Source of the DNA: Corynebacterium sp. CNCTC7651
GTDB taxonomy: Bacteria > Actinomycetota > Actinomycetes > Mycobacteriales > Mycobacteriaceae
Assembly (NCBI RefSeq): GCF_021496665.1
Contig: NZ_CP071246.1
Coordinates: 310,001-374,000 of the forward strand
DNA length: 64,000 bases
Direction of reading: 5' to 3'
Of this stretch, positions 46,278 through 56,621 are shown piece by piece (position 1 is the stretch's first letter; the number at the start of each line of letters is the position of its first letter). Under the pieces are notes generated by a model. That model saw only the letters and a list, made by a program, of their open reading frames with translations. It was not told where the DNA came from and ran no database searches. A program made the position numbers and the translations under genes.

Positions 46278-47426
46278 ATGACCCTCACCATCGATATCCA
46301 CGCCCTGCAGACCGTGCCCCCGTCACTGATCAACCGCGATGACACTGGCTCGCCGAAGTCCGCGATCTACGGTGGCACCCCGCGCCAGCGCGTCTCCTCG
46401 CAGGCATGGAAGCGGGCGATTCGCAGCTACTACCGTGAGAACTTTGAAACTGAAGCAATCGGTGCGCGGTCGAAGCGCCTTCCCGAAAAGATCACGAAAC
46501 AGCTCGCTAAGGCAACCGGCTGGGATGAGGTAACCGCACTGCAGCGCGTCCGCGAGCTGTTTGCCGCAGCAAAGATCGGGCTTGTGGAAGAAAAGAAGCC
46601 GAAGAAAAAGGCCGAGGCTGAGTCCCAGAACGAGAACACAGAAACCAAGTACCCCGAAACCGGGTACCTATTCTTCTTCAGTCAGCAGCAGATTGATCGC
46701 GCCGTAGCCACGCTTGCTGCCCTGGAGGAGGGGGAGAAGGTGGATAAGAACACCGCGAAAGAGATTCTTAACTCCGACGCTTCTGTGGATATGGCAATGT
46801 TCGGCCGGATGGTCGCAGATGACGCATCGTTCAACATCGACGCTGCCGTTCAGGTTGCACACGCCATTGGCGTTCACACGAGCGCACCGGAATTCGACTA
46901 CTTCACTGCCGTCGACGACCTTGCGGCCGACGGACATGAAACTGGCGCAGGCATGATTGGCACCACCCAGATGATGTCGTCCACCCTCTACCGATACGCA
47001 ACCGTCAACGTTGAGGGTCTCGCGAAGAACCTCGGATCGACCGAGGCCGCGCATGAAGCAGCGTCCCGCTTCATCGAAGCGTTTGCCTGCTCGATGCCGA
47101 CCGGCAAAATCAACACCTTCGCAAACCAGACGGTGCCGGAGCTGCTCTACGTCACGGTCCGTGATACCCGTCCAATCTCCCTCGTTACCGCGTTTGAGCA
47201 CGCGGTGGAAGCGAAAGACGGGGCTGGCCGCCGCGAGGTTGCCACTCGCCGCCTCGCGGAGGAGGCTACCAACGTGCGCGAGGCATACGGTTTCCAGCCG
47301 CTAGCGTCGTACGTAGTCGGTCTCGGAACGTCCGCCGATGCCTTTAAGGGGATAGCGGATCGCGTCACGCTTCCGGAACTCGCTGAAAAGATCCGTGCTG
47401 ATCTGGCTGCAGCAGAGGCGAAGTAA
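46278..47426 (+). CDS. cas7e: Cascade backbone subunit Cas7e
   Basis: This 382-aa RAMP protein forms the hexameric crRNA-binding backbone. The start motif TLTIDIHALQTVPPSLINRD, GGTPRQRVSSQAWKRAIR and DYFTAVDDL match the Cse4/CasC family. It has Shine-Dalgarno AAAGGAAC. Stop and the next start overlap as TAATG. Confidence 0.94.
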   Translation: MTLTIDIHALQTVPPSLINRDDTGSPKSAIYGGTPRQRVSSQAWKRAIRSYYRENFETEAIGARSKRLPEKITKQLAKATGWDEVTALQRVRELFAAAKIGLVEEKKPKKKAEAESQNENTETKYPETGYLFFFSQQQIDRAVATLAALEEGEKVDKNTAKEILNSDASVDMAMFGRMVADDASFNIDAAVQVAHAIGVHTSAPEFDYFTAVDDLAADGHETGAGMIGTTQMMSSTLYRYATVNVEGLAKNLGSTEAAHEAASRFIEAFACSMPTGKINTFANQTVPELLYVTVRDTRPISLVTAFEHAVEAKDGAGRREVATRRLAEEATNVREAYGFQPLASYVVGLGTSADAFKGIADRVTLPELAEKIRADLAAAEAK

Positions 47427-48139
47427 TGGCTCACTCTCTGTTACTACTCCTCAAGGGGCCAATGCAGTCGTGGGGCGACGAATCGAGGTTCAAAGTCCGC
47501 GCAACCGCTCCCACCCCCTCCAAATCCGGCATTGTCGGCTTACTCGCCGCAGCCGAGGGCAGGCGTCGCAGTGATCCCGTCGAAGACCTGGCGGCGCTGA
47601 CCCTCGCGGTCCGGGTAGACCAATCCGGGAGCCTCCTGCGTGACTATCAAACAGCGCAGGACTGGATCAGAAAGCCCGGCAGTTCTGCATCCCTGGTCAC
47701 GCGGTACTACCTGGCAGATGCCGCGTTTGTCGCCGCTGTGGAATCCGAGCACCGGGAGGTCGTCGAAGGCCTTGAATCCGCGCTTCGGCAGCCCGCCTAC
47801 CCGCTGTTCATGGGCCGTCGGTCGTGTCCCGTGCACCCCGGCTTGGTGCTGGGAATCGTTGATAAGCCTGCAGAAGAGGCGCTCCATGAGCACAAATCGT
47901 GGCATGCTACCACGGCACACAAGTCCCGGTCGCCCCGCCAAGTGCGCCTCCCGATCTACCGGGATGCGCTGCCTGGAGAAAGCGGTGGGGTGGCAAGGCA
48001 GGATGTCCCGCTTTCGTTCGACCCCCGCCACCGCCAGTACGGGTGGCGCAACGTAATCCAGTCGAGCTACGTCGACATGAATAATCCCGACGGCGCAGAA
48101 GCGTCGGATCCCTTCTTTGATGCGGTGGTGTGGGCATGA
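47426..48139 (+). CDS. cas5e: Cascade subunit Cas5e
   Basis: This 237-aa RAMP protein caps the 5' handle of crRNA. Motifs: LLLLLKGPMQSWGDESRF, TAPTPSKSGIVGLLAAAEGR and the GRRSCPVHPGLVLGI loop. One-base overlap with cas7e and 4-nt overlap with cas6e. Confidence 0.93.
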   Translation: MAHSLLLLLKGPMQSWGDESRFKVRATAPTPSKSGIVGLLAAAEGRRRSDPVEDLAALTLAVRVDQSGSLLRDYQTAQDWIRKPGSSASLVTRYYLADAAFVAAVESEHREVVEGLESALRQPAYPLFMGRRSCPVHPGLVLGIVDKPAEEALHEHKSWHATTAHKSRSPRQVRLPIYRDALPGESGGVARQDVPLSFDPRHRQYGWRNVIQSSYVDMNNPDGAEASDPFFDAVVWA

Positions 48140-48822
48140 CAACGATGACCAGGGTTCTCATTAATCCAAAGCGGCGCGGTGGAGCTCGTTTGCTTTCCGA
48201 CGCTCAGTCGATGCACGCCGCAGTTCGCAGCGCGTTTCCCCCGGACATAGACGAGACGGACTCCCGGGTGCTATGGCGAGTGGATCCGCATGAGCATCAC
48301 AGTGTGCTTTACATCGTGGGGCCTGAAGTTCCCACTGTGGACCACATTGTCGATCAGGCAGGGTGGCCGGAACGGCCGGGAGAGACAGCAAACTACGATC
48401 GCCTTCTTGGCAGCTTGATGAAAGGCCAACGGTGGCACTTCGAACTTGTGGCGAACCCTACATATTCCGTCTTTGAAAAGGGAAAGCGCGGGAAGGTGAA
48501 AGCGCATGTGTCTCCGGTGCACCAACTCGATTGGTTGTACAAGAAGGCTCCGGGGTGCGGGTTCGCTCTCGCCCAGCGCGACGCGACTGACGCGCTGGGT
48601 GCTGTCCCCCAGATCACCGAGCGGTGGACTGACGTGTTCCATCGCGATAGGGCTGCTGGTGCACGCAAACAACCCGTGCGCGTGGCCAAGGCACGTTTCT
48701 CTGGGACGCTCCAAGTTTCAGATGCAGCGCTGCTGCGGACGAGTCTCCAGCAAGGGATTGGCCGCGCGAAAGGGTACGGCTGTGGATTGCTGACGCTTGC
48801 ACCGTTGGGCCAGATTCAGTGA
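48136..48822 (+). CDS. cas6e: crRNA endoribonuclease Cas6e
   Basis: This 228-aa protein cuts the repeat hairpin to make crRNA. It has the double ferredoxin-like fold signatures including LINPKRRGGARLLSDAQSMH with a candidate catalytic His, and the glycine-rich C-terminal LLRTSLQQGIGRAKGYGCGL. The start ATG overlaps the cas5e stop; a GTG two codons earlier is possible. The array hairpin and both mini-CRISPR hairpins should be its substrates. Confidence 0.93.
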   Translation: MTTMTRVLINPKRRGGARLLSDAQSMHAAVRSAFPPDIDETDSRVLWRVDPHEHHSVLYIVGPEVPTVDHIVDQAGWPERPGETANYDRLLGSLMKGQRWHFELVANPTYSVFEKGKRGKVKAHVSPVHQLDWLYKKAPGCGFALAQRDATDALGAVPQITERWTDVFHRDRAAGARKQPVRVAKARFSGTLQVSDAALLRTSLQQGIGRAKGYGCGLLTLAPLGQIQ

Positions 48823-49757
48823 GCACCCCCAGTGAAGTTCCCATCACGCGCCTCGCTCTCTCGCGTTTAGAGAACCGGATCTCATTTCTCTACGTCGAGA
48901 GAGCAACAGTGAATCGGGACGGTAATGCACTTACGATTACCGACGACAGAGGCATCGCTCACGTTCCCGCAACCGCCCTGGCAGCGCTTCTCCTCGGGCC
49001 AGGCACACGGGCTACCTATGCGGCGATGGCATTGCTGGGAGATGCTGGGACGAGCGTTGTGTGGGTCGGGGAGCGCGGTGTGCGCTTCTACGCGCAGGGC
49101 CGTCCGCCTGCGAAGTCATCGCGATGCGCGGAAAAGCAGGCGGAGATAGTGACACACCAGAGAAAGCGTCTGGATTGTGCCAAGCGGATGTACTCCCTGC
49201 GTTTTCCCGGTGAGGACCTCGAAGGTCTTTCGATGTCGCAGCTCCGCAGCCGGGAGGGCGCGCGGATGAAGCGCATTTACGCAGCTGAAGCGCAACGAAC
49301 CGGAGTTTATTGGGATCGAAGAAGCTATGACCCGAATGACTTCGAATCTTCGAATCCGATTAATCAAGCACTAACTGCAGCGAGCGCTGCGCTGTACGGG
49401 GTAGCGCATGCTGTTGTTGCGGGCCTCGGATTCGTACCCGCGCTTGGGGTAGTGCACACCGGAACTGATCGTTCGTTTGTGTACGACATTGCAGACCTCT
49501 ACAAGGCTGAGATTGCGATTCCCGCGGCATTTGACGCCGTCGCTGCAAATTGTGGCCAACCCTCAGTTGAAGTCAGGCGGTTAGTTCGCGACTTGGTCGT
49601 GAGCACGCGTCTCATGCCTCGAATGGTGAAAGACATCAAGTACGTAATGGACGTGGACGACGAGGTCTTGCCATCCGATGCCGAACTCTTCCTTTGGAGC
49701 GAGCTCGAGCTGATTGCAGCCGGAGTTAACTGGTCTGAAAAGGAGCTCAAGCAGTGA
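48819..49757 (+). CDS. cas1: CRISPR integrase Cas1 (type I-E)
   Basis: This 312-aa metal-dependent nuclease/integrase has RISFLYVERATVNRDGNALT at the start, the helical domain with NPINQALTAASAALYGVAHA (catalytic Glu/His region), GFVPALGVVHTGTDRSFVYDIADL and the KAEIAIPAAFD segment. GTG start overlaps the cas6e stop. With Cas2 it inserts new spacers at the leader end. Confidence 0.95.
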   Translation: MSTPSEVPITRLALSRLENRISFLYVERATVNRDGNALTITDDRGIAHVPATALAALLLGPGTRATYAAMALLGDAGTSVVWVGERGVRFYAQGRPPAKSSRCAEKQAEIVTHQRKRLDCAKRMYSLRFPGEDLEGLSMSQLRSREGARMKRIYAAEAQRTGVYWDRRSYDPNDFESSNPINQALTAASAALYGVAHAVVAGLGFVPALGVVHTGTDRSFVYDIADLYKAEIAIPAAFDAVAANCGQPSVEVRRLVRDLVVSTRLMPRMVKDIKYVMDVDDEVLPSDAELFLWSELELIAAGVNWSEKELKQ

Positions 49758-50122
49758 TTGTCCTCGTTGTCACTGCTTGCCCAGCCGGATTGCGAGGTGA
49801 TTTAACTAAGTGGCTCCTTGAGGTTACCCCTGGTGTCTTCGTTGGAACCCCGAGCGCGCGAATTCGCGATCTTCTTTGGGATCGCACAGTAGCGCTGTGT
49901 AAAGACGGGCGTGCGCTACTGGTGTACTCCTCCAATTCGGAGCAAGGGATGGAGTTTCGGACCCATCGACACAGCTGGGTGCCCACCGATTTCGACGGGA
50001 TTACGCTGATGATGCGAAAGCACCCGCCCTCGGAAGCGAAACGCAGGAAGGGTTGGAGCAAGGCAAGGCGTCAACGCGCAGCGTACGACGCTCATTGGGG
50101 ACCTCAAGGCGACAAGTTGTGA
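49754..50122 (+). CDS. cas2: Cas2 (type I-E)
   Basis: This 122-aa protein has the I-E Cas2 start MIVLVVTACPAGLRGDLTKWL and the VYSSNSEQGMEFRTHRHSW segment. It is somewhat longer than many because of a basic C-terminal tail (RRKGWSKARRQRAAYDAHWG). GTG start overlaps cas1. Last gene of the cas operon; the array leader follows directly. Confidence 0.93.
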   Translation: MIVLVVTACPAGLRGDLTKWLLEVTPGVFVGTPSARIRDLLWDRTVALCKDGRALLVYSSNSEQGMEFRTHRHSWVPTDFDGITLMMRKHPPSEAKRRKGWSKARRQRAAYDAHWGPQGDKL

Positions 50123-50210
50123 TCGGATTGGGTTCAACCCAACAGTTGCGTCCGGCAAGCAGTTGAATCTCTAGACCGTGTTAGAGTGGCAAACGGGCTG
50201 CTCACTGAGT
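50123..50210 (+). promoter_or_regulatory. CRISPR leader
   Basis: This 88-bp AT-richer region lies between cas2 and the first repeat. A perfect 15-bp palindrome TTGGGTTCAACCCAA lies at 50128-50142. TAGAGT at 50182-50187 is a possible -10 for the array transcript. No E. coli-type IHF site is evident. Confidence 0.65.
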
Positions 50211-53200
50211 GTGCTCCCCGCGCTAGCGGGGATGAGCCCATCGGGCGAAAGCACCAAGGTCAGGAGGTAAAGTGCTCCCCGCGCTAGCGGGGATGAGCCC
50301 GATACGGTGCAGCCCGACAAGGGGCGTGTGTCGTGCTCCCCGCGCTAGCGGGGATGAGCCCCGCAAGGTCTCCACCATCAAACCGTCCGAGGTGTGCTCC
50401 CCGCGCTAGCGGGGATGAGCCGTGGTGTACTCGCGGAGGCGGGCGTGGGAGAATGTGCTCCCCGCGCTAGCGGGGATGAGCCGTCGTAGATCGCCTGCTT
50501 CGAGGTCTGCGCACGGTGCTCCCCGCGCTAGCGGGGATGAGCCCCCACAATGCGCACGTTGCCACCACCAGTGATTGTGCTCCCCGCGCTAGCGGGGATG
50601 AGCCCACGGGGGTGTCCACCATTGTGGTGTCGGTGGAGTGCTCCCCGCGCTAGCGGGGATGAGCCACTAGCCCCCGCATTTCATTCTGACCGCGCTTCGT
50701 GTGCTCCCTGCGCTAGCGGGGATGAGCCGATCGGCGGGCAAGAGGCCACCCTCTACCCGGGCGTGCTCCCCGCGCTAGCGGGGATGAGCCCCCGCCAAGC
50801 CGAAACCGCGCCCGTGCGTGAACGTGCTCCCCGCGCTAGCGGGGATGAGCCCGCCTTACCCTGCTGCGAGCGCTTAAGCTCCTTGTGCTCCCCGCGCTAG
50901 CGGGGATGAGCCCCGTGAGCGTGTCGTGGCCATAGGCAGAAGTAAGTGCTCCCCGCGCTAGCGGGGATGAGCCCACCATCCCCGTCCTCACACACGAAGG
51001 AGAATCGTGCTCCCCGCGCTAGCGGGGATGAGCCCTCGTTCCAGCGGAAGCGGTCGTACTCCAGCGAGTGCTCCCCGCGCTAGCGGGGATGAGCCCTACC
51101 ACCCAACAGCGGGGGGGGGGGGCTTAGTTCAGTGCTCCCCGCGCTAGCGGGGATGAGCCAGGTTGCGTTGGAGGTTGCGGAGAATCTGCGTGGTGCTCCC
51201 CGCGCTAGCGGGGATGAGCCTAGGAGCGCGAGCTCACCCGCCGTCGCGATACGGTGCTCCCCGCGCTAGCGGGGATGAGCCCAGGGCCTCTCCCGAGACG
51301 CGTGCGGAGGCCTCGTGCTCCCCGCGCTAGCGGGGATGAGCCTCGTGCAACGCGGCGGGCCGCGCGTGGCGGTGCGTGCTCCCCGCGCTAGCGGGGATGA
51401 GCCGCTATCTTCCGCTACGGCGGCACCAATGATGGTGTGCTCCCCGCGCTAGCGGGGATGAGCCCTCGTTCCAACGGAAGCGGTCGTACTCGAGCGAGTG
51501 CTCCCCGCGCTAGCGGGGATGAGCCGGTGTTCACCTACACGCCTGTGGAGCAGGTGAAGTGCTCCCCGCGCTAGCGGGGATGAGCCCTTAATACCTGTAA
51601 GGCCGATAAGGCAGCACAGGTGCTCCCCGCGCTAGCGGGGATGAGCCGGGCATGGGTATTGAAACCTCTGGCCTATCAAAGTGCTCCCCACGCTAGCGGG
51701 GATGAGCCCAGCGGTCACAGGGGACCTCCTTGGTTCAGGCCGTGCTCCCCGCGCTAGCGGGGATGAGCCCCCGTCCGGCAGCGTCACCATCCACCTCCAC
51801 ACGTGCTCCCCGCGCTAGCGGGGATGAGCCCGTGACGAACGGGGTGCCGCCGAGCCGCGAGCTGTGCTCCCCGCGCTAGCGGGGATGAGCCCCCGTCCGG
51901 CAGCGTCACCATCCACCTCCACACGTGCTCCCCGCGCTAGCGGGGATGAGCCCGTGACGAACGGGGTGCCGCCGAGCCGCGAGCTGTGCTCCCCGCGCTA
52001 GCGGGGATGAGCCCACGCGCACGGTCACGACGGAGGGGCAGCGGGAGTGCTCCCCGCGCTAGCGGGGATGAGCCCACCCTGCCCATCAGCCGGAAACTTG
52101 CTGCCATGTGCTCCCCGCGCTAGCGGGGATGAGCCCGTCGACAACCCGTGGTCCGCGCTTGCGTTCGTGTGCTCCCCGCGCTAGCGGGGATGAGCCCGCG
52201 CTTGCACAAACACCCGCACCGGGGAGGTCGTGCTCCCCGCGCTAGCGGGGATGAGCCCTTGAGGAACTTCGCTTCACCCATGAGCTCCGCGTGCTCCCCG
52301 CGCTAGCGGGGATGAGCCTGTGCACGTTGCCACCACCAGTGATGCCGTGTTGTGCTCCCCGCGCTAGCGGGGATGAGCCTTGGGGGCGCGACGTGCTGAA
52401 ACCGCCGGAGAAGTGCTCCCCGCGCTAGCGGGGATGAGCCGATCGCTTCACGGTCGCGGTCCTCGTTCTCGGCGTGCTCCCCGCGCTAGCGGGGATGAGC
52501 CCGCAACGGACGCAGGCGGAGACGGCGAAAACGCGTGCTCCCCGCGCTAGCGGGGATGAGCCGGACGCGCCGGGACGCGGGTCTGCGGGGCTGCGGTGCT
52601 CCCCGCGCTAGCGGGGATGAGCCCCCGAACACGTTGGTGAAGCGGTACGAGGACGGGTGCTCCCCGCGCTAGCGGGGATGAGCCCGCGGCAACGTGTTTG
52701 AAGCTGAACGATTCGCGGTGCTCCCCGCGCTAGCGGGGATGAGCCCGGTAAACGGTCGCCGGAGTCGCTGAAGGGCGAGTGCTCCCCGCGCTAGCGGGGA
52801 TGAGCCGGGCAACTTTGAGCAGGGCGAGTACGAGTTCCTGTGCTCCCCGCGCTAGCGGGGATGAGCCCCCGCAGCTGCTGACTCCGACTTCGCAGCCGCC
52901 GTGCTCCCCGCGCTAGCGGGGATGAGCCCGGGTTGTTAGCCATTTGGTGCTACTCCTTGCTGTGCTCCCCGCGCTAGCGGGGATGAGCCCGGGGTGCCGC
53001 CGAGCCTCGAGGAACGGTGTGCGTGCTCCCCGCGCTAGCGGGGATGAGCCGATCGAGGACTAACCCACAATGCAGTACATCGAGTGCTCCCCGCGCTAGC
53101 GGGGATGAGCCCTGCCGCGCCGTGCTGCGCTGCCGCAGATTGAGGTGCTCCCCGCGCTAGCGGGGATGAGCCTCTGTCGCGCCCACTGCTTACGAGCTTC

Positions 53201-55491
53201 AGCGCGTGCTCCCCGCGCTAGCGGGGATGAGCCCAGACCCGTATCCACCAGCTAGAAGCAGAATTGGTGCTCCCCGCGCTAGCGGGGATGAGCCTCCGCT
53301 TGCCTGCGTAGTTGATAGCCATGCCCTGTGCTCCCCGCGCTAGCGGGGATGAGCCCAGATCGACGAGCACGGTCTTGCCCTGCTCCGGAGTGCTCCCCGC
53401 GCTAGCGGGGATGAGCCGGTTATGTCGATATTGAAGGCTTTAACGTCAACGTGCTCCCCGCGCTAGCGGGGATGAGCCCAGGAGCGTCGCCCGGCCACCA
53501 CAGGTCGACCTGTGCTCCCCGCGCTAGCGGGGATGAGCCCACGAACGAGTGGCGGCAGACCAATGCCGATGAGTGCTCCCCGCGCTAGCGGGGATGAGCC
53601 CACGGGGTGGCCGCCCGCCGCGCTACTTCCCCAGTGCTCCCCGCGCTAGCGGGGATGAGCCGGCCGGAGCCTGTCGGGGCCACGACGATTGGTGGTGCTC
53701 CCCGCGCTAGCGGGGATGAGCCGAGGCGGCGGCGGGCAGCGCTGCCTCTGCGAGAGTGCTCCCCGCGCTAGCGGGGATGAGCCCCGCAACGGCCACCACG
53801 TCAGCCTTGCCGGTCAGTGCTCCCCGCGCTAGCGGGGATGAGCCCCAATACGGCACCAACGCCAACTCCATGACGTGGTACTCCCCGCGCTAGCGGGGAT
53901 GAGCCCCGGAGATTGCCCGCGACATGATTGCCGCGAAGGTGCTCCCCGCGCTAGCGGGGATGAGCCCTCCGCGAACTCTCCCACCGTCAAATAACGTTCG
54001 TGCTCCCCGCGCTAGCGGGGATGAGCCCCGTTGCAGGAACACATGCCGGAAGAATTCGAGGTGCTCCCCGCGCTAGCGGGGATGAGCCCCCGCGTTGGAC
54101 CACCCCGCTGATCATGTGGGCGTGCTCCCCGCGCTAGCGGGGATGAGCCCCGGCGCAGAAGGCTATTGAGGAACTGGGCCTGGTGCTCCCCGCGCTAGCG
54201 GGGATGAGCCGGCGCAAGACGTTTAGCCTCCGCCAAGCACAGGGTGCTCCCCGCGCTAGCGGGGATGAGCCCCTCAACCCCATCAATCCGGCCCAAGACA
54301 CTATGTGCTCCCCGCGCTAGCGGGGATGAGCCGTTCCGGCGCGAGAGGAATCGTGCGGCGACTACGTGCTCCCCGCGCTAGCGGGGATGAGCCCCCGAAG
54401 ATGTTCAGCTCATGCAGATCACCGACGTGCTCCCCGCGCTAGCGGGGATGAGCCGGTGACGTGGTGGATCTCCGGGCGGGTGGAGGTGTGCTCCCCGCGC
54501 TAGCGGGGATGAGCCCGCACTGCTGGTCTCGCTCGGCGTGACCGGCTCGTGCTCCCCGCGCTAGCGGGGATGAGCCCGAGAAGTTCGGCTACATGGCGAA
54601 TGCGATCATGTGCTCCCCGCGCTAGCGGGGATGAGCCCCCCATCGACCCCAGCCCCTACTGGGACGGCACGTGCTCCCCGCGCTAGCGGGGATGAGCCAG
54701 CGCATTACCGGGGCCAATGACCTGCCACACGTGCTCCCCGCGCTAGCGGGGATGAACCCTCGTCGACGGTGCGGTTCTTCTCGGATTGGCTGTGCTCCCC
54801 GCGCTAGCGGGGATGAGCCGCTTGATCACGGTGTCTGCGCTGAGCTCATTCTGTGCTCCCCGCGCTAGCGGGGATGAGCCGGCTTCGAGGAGCTTGCGCT
54901 GCTCCCAGGTTTGGTGCTCCCCGCGCTAGCGGGGATGAGCCCCTCCACCACAGGTGCCCCAAAATCCGTCACCCGTGCTCCCCGCGCTAGCGGGGATGAG
55001 CCCGAGTCTTGACGGTACCCACCAATCGCCTCAATGTGCTCCCCGCGCTAGCGGGGATGAGCCCTGGCGACCGTCGCCAAGCACCAGCCCCGAAACGTGC
55101 TCCCCGCGCTAGCGGGGATGAGCCCTCCCGCACCACCCGGTCGGAGTGCACAGACACGTGCTCCCCGCGCTAGCGGGGATGAGCCCCCGAAGACGGTCAC
55201 CCTCTCCGACGGCCGCACCGTGCTCCCCGCGCTAGCGGGGATGAGCCCAAGCCGGGTACGTTCCCGTCTGCCTGGTCGCAGTGCTCCCCGCGCTAGCGGG
55301 GATGAGCCCTCCCGCCAACCGAAACGTCACGGAGGGGTGAAGCGCTCCCCGCGCTAGCGGGGATGAGCCCGAGCACGGTCTTGCCCTGCTCCGGACGGTC
55401 TGGTGCTCCCCGCGCTAGCGGGGATGAGCCGAACGGGCCAAGCGCCACCACGTAGGCGCGGTGGTGCTCCCCGCGCTAGCGGGGATGAGCC
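50211..55491 (+). CRISPR. Type I-E CRISPR array, about 87 repeats
   Basis: 28-bp repeats begin GTGCTCCCCGCG, hold a stem CCCCGC-GCTA-GCGGGG and end ATGAGCC. The period is 61 bp in nearly all units (33-bp spacers), with a few of 62-64; the count from first to last start gives 87 repeats and 86 spacers. Most repeats are identical. Variants occur at 50701 (CCCTGCG), 51681 (CCCCACG), 53878 (GTACTCC), 54731 (GATGAACC) and 55342 (GCGCTCC). The base after the repeat is C in about two thirds of units. A 122-bp two-spacer unit is tandemly duplicated (51742-51863 and 51864-51985). Several spacer pairs overlap in sequence. The repeat resembles that of E. coli I-E and reads in the same direction as the cas genes. 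Confidence 0.98.
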
Positions 55492-55524
55492 CCTCAACCG
55501 AGGCTAATTTTGTACACCCGTATG

Positions 55525-55869
55525 TGTGTCCGCCGTGAGGATCTGAAAAACTGGAAGACGAACCACAAGAAGTCCGGCTTCCTGCCGCACGAGCGCGCGT
55601 TCATGGATGCCGTGTTCGGCTGCTACCCAGACGACGTGGCGCAAGATGCAGAGCTTAAGGATCTACCGGGTTCGGCTGGTGCGGTGGATTACGTTTCCGG
55701 GAAGCGTCGAAAAGCATGCGAAGCCCCGGCCTGTTTCGATGTCGCGCGGCGGCTGAACCCGGAGGACGCGAACTTGCTCGAGCGGGCGCAGCGGGCGTGG
55801 GTGGACAAGGTGCCGTCGGTGGAAGAGCGCTGGTCAGACCACTCGCCGCTGGTGGTGGAGTACCGCTAG
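55525..55869 (+). pseudogene. Truncated xth 3' fragment A
   Basis: This frame aligns with residues 164-304 of xth ([19 protein letters not shown] region) at high identity but starts mid-protein. It has lost about 27 residues ([12 protein letters not shown] through VQAATA) that include the active-site asparagine/aspartate region. The C-terminus [14 protein letters not shown] and stop codon are intact. It sits 34 bp after the last CRISPR repeat, in the same orientation as xth. Confidence 0.9.
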
Positions 55870-56282
55870 CTCTGCCCCGGGGCGAGAGCTGTGAGACCTG
55901 CGCTCTTCGCGGCCTCCTGAAGACGGCGATCGTAGGTGACAATCGCGCTAGCGCCGCCGAGGAGGGCCGCGGTTAAGTGCAGTGCGTCGAGGGACCTCAG
56001 CGTCGCGCCGGGCAATTGCCCCGCTAGGCGAAACGCCGCTTGGGTCAACGTGACCAACTCGATCGACTGGAGAAAGTCTGAGATCTCGCTCTGCGCAATC
56101 TCCGGATGCCGGACGGCAACACGGCGCAGTTCAGTCTCGAGCAACGTCGAGGAAAAGATTTGTGGAGAGCTCTCTAGAATCGCCTGCTCCAAGGCATCCG
56201 ATTCGGCCTCATCCGCGAAGAACTTAAGGGCAGCCGAGGTATCCAGGTACCAGCGGTGGACAGGCTCAAATACGCTCGTCAC
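55866..56282 (-). CDS. VapC-type PIN-domain toxin
   Basis: This 138-aa PIN ribonuclease has YLDTSAALKFFADEAES with the first Asp, TELRR (Glu), LRSLDALHLTAAL and TYDRRLQEAA. The GTG start at 56282 lies inside the antitoxin gene (17-nt overlap), typical of coupled pairs. Longer frames upstream are out-of-frame reading of the antitoxin. Its stop overlaps the stop of xth fragment A via CTAG. Confidence 0.85.
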   Translation of the reverse strand: MTSVFEPVHRWYLDTSAALKFFADEAESDALEQAILESSPQIFSSTLLETELRRVAVRHPEIAQSEISDFLQSIELVTLTQAAFRLAGQLPGATLRSLDALHLTAALLGGASAIVTYDRRLQEAAKSAGLTALAPGQS

Positions 56283-56535
56283 GGTAGCCCTCGAGGAGTT
56301 CATCCGTGGTGGCCGAGAGTTTCCGGCGGTACTGCTTCCCAATCCGGAGCGGGCGGCTCGGCTTCTGCACAGGAAGGATGCAGCGCCTTTCGGCACCATC
56401 TTCCACGCCGACTAGCCGCGCGACTGGGCGCCCCCGGTTCGTAATCACAAACTCTTCGCCCGCCTCAACCGCGCGCAGAATTTTCCCGCTATCGTTTCGC
56501 AATTCCCGCTGAGAGATGTGCTCCGCCATGGTCAT
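56266..56535 (-). CDS. Phd/YefM-family antitoxin
   Basis: This 89-aa protein has the Phd N-terminal domain (HISQRELRNDSGKILRAVEA, GEEFVITNRGRPVARL) and a basic/acidic tail that should bind VapC. TACGCT ends 6 nt before the ATG, so the gene is leaderless. A palindrome covers that -10. Confidence 0.87.
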   Translation of the reverse strand: MTMAEHISQRELRNDSGKILRAVEAGEEFVITNRGRPVARLVGVEDGAERRCILPVQKPSRPLRIGKQYRRKLSATTDELLEGYRDERI

Positions 56536-56549
56536 GCTACGAGCGTAGC
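56536..56549. promoter_or_regulatory. Operator/promoter of the phd-vapC module
   Basis: GCTACGAGCGTAGC is a perfect inverted repeat (6-bp arms, 2-bp centre) touching the antitoxin start codon. On the minus strand it contains the -10 hexamer TACGCT. This fits autorepression by Phd. Confidence 0.6.
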
Positions 56550-56564
56550 GCCGAAACTTTCCCG

Positions 56565-56621
56565 TGTGGCGCGGCGTTTGAACCCGGAGGACGCGGGGTA
56601 CACGTGGTGGAGTACCGCTAG
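56565..56621 (+). pseudogene. Short xth 3' fragment B
   Basis: The sequence reads [15 protein letters not shown] and then jumps to VEYR and the stop codon. The junction is at GTGGTGGA, which occurs at both sites in intact xth, so an internal deletion between short repeats explains it. Same orientation as xth. It separates two toxin-antitoxin modules. Confidence 0.85.

Noticed and set aside
51100..51131. Run of G residues in one CRISPR spacer as a functional element
   Set aside because: It makes the spacer 3 nt longer than normal and is more likely slippage or a sequencing artefact in a homopolymer.
50550..55357. Reading frames inside the CRISPR array with repeating PALAGMSP/PRASGDEP peptides
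   Set aside because: They are only translations of the repeat unit and have no gene signals.
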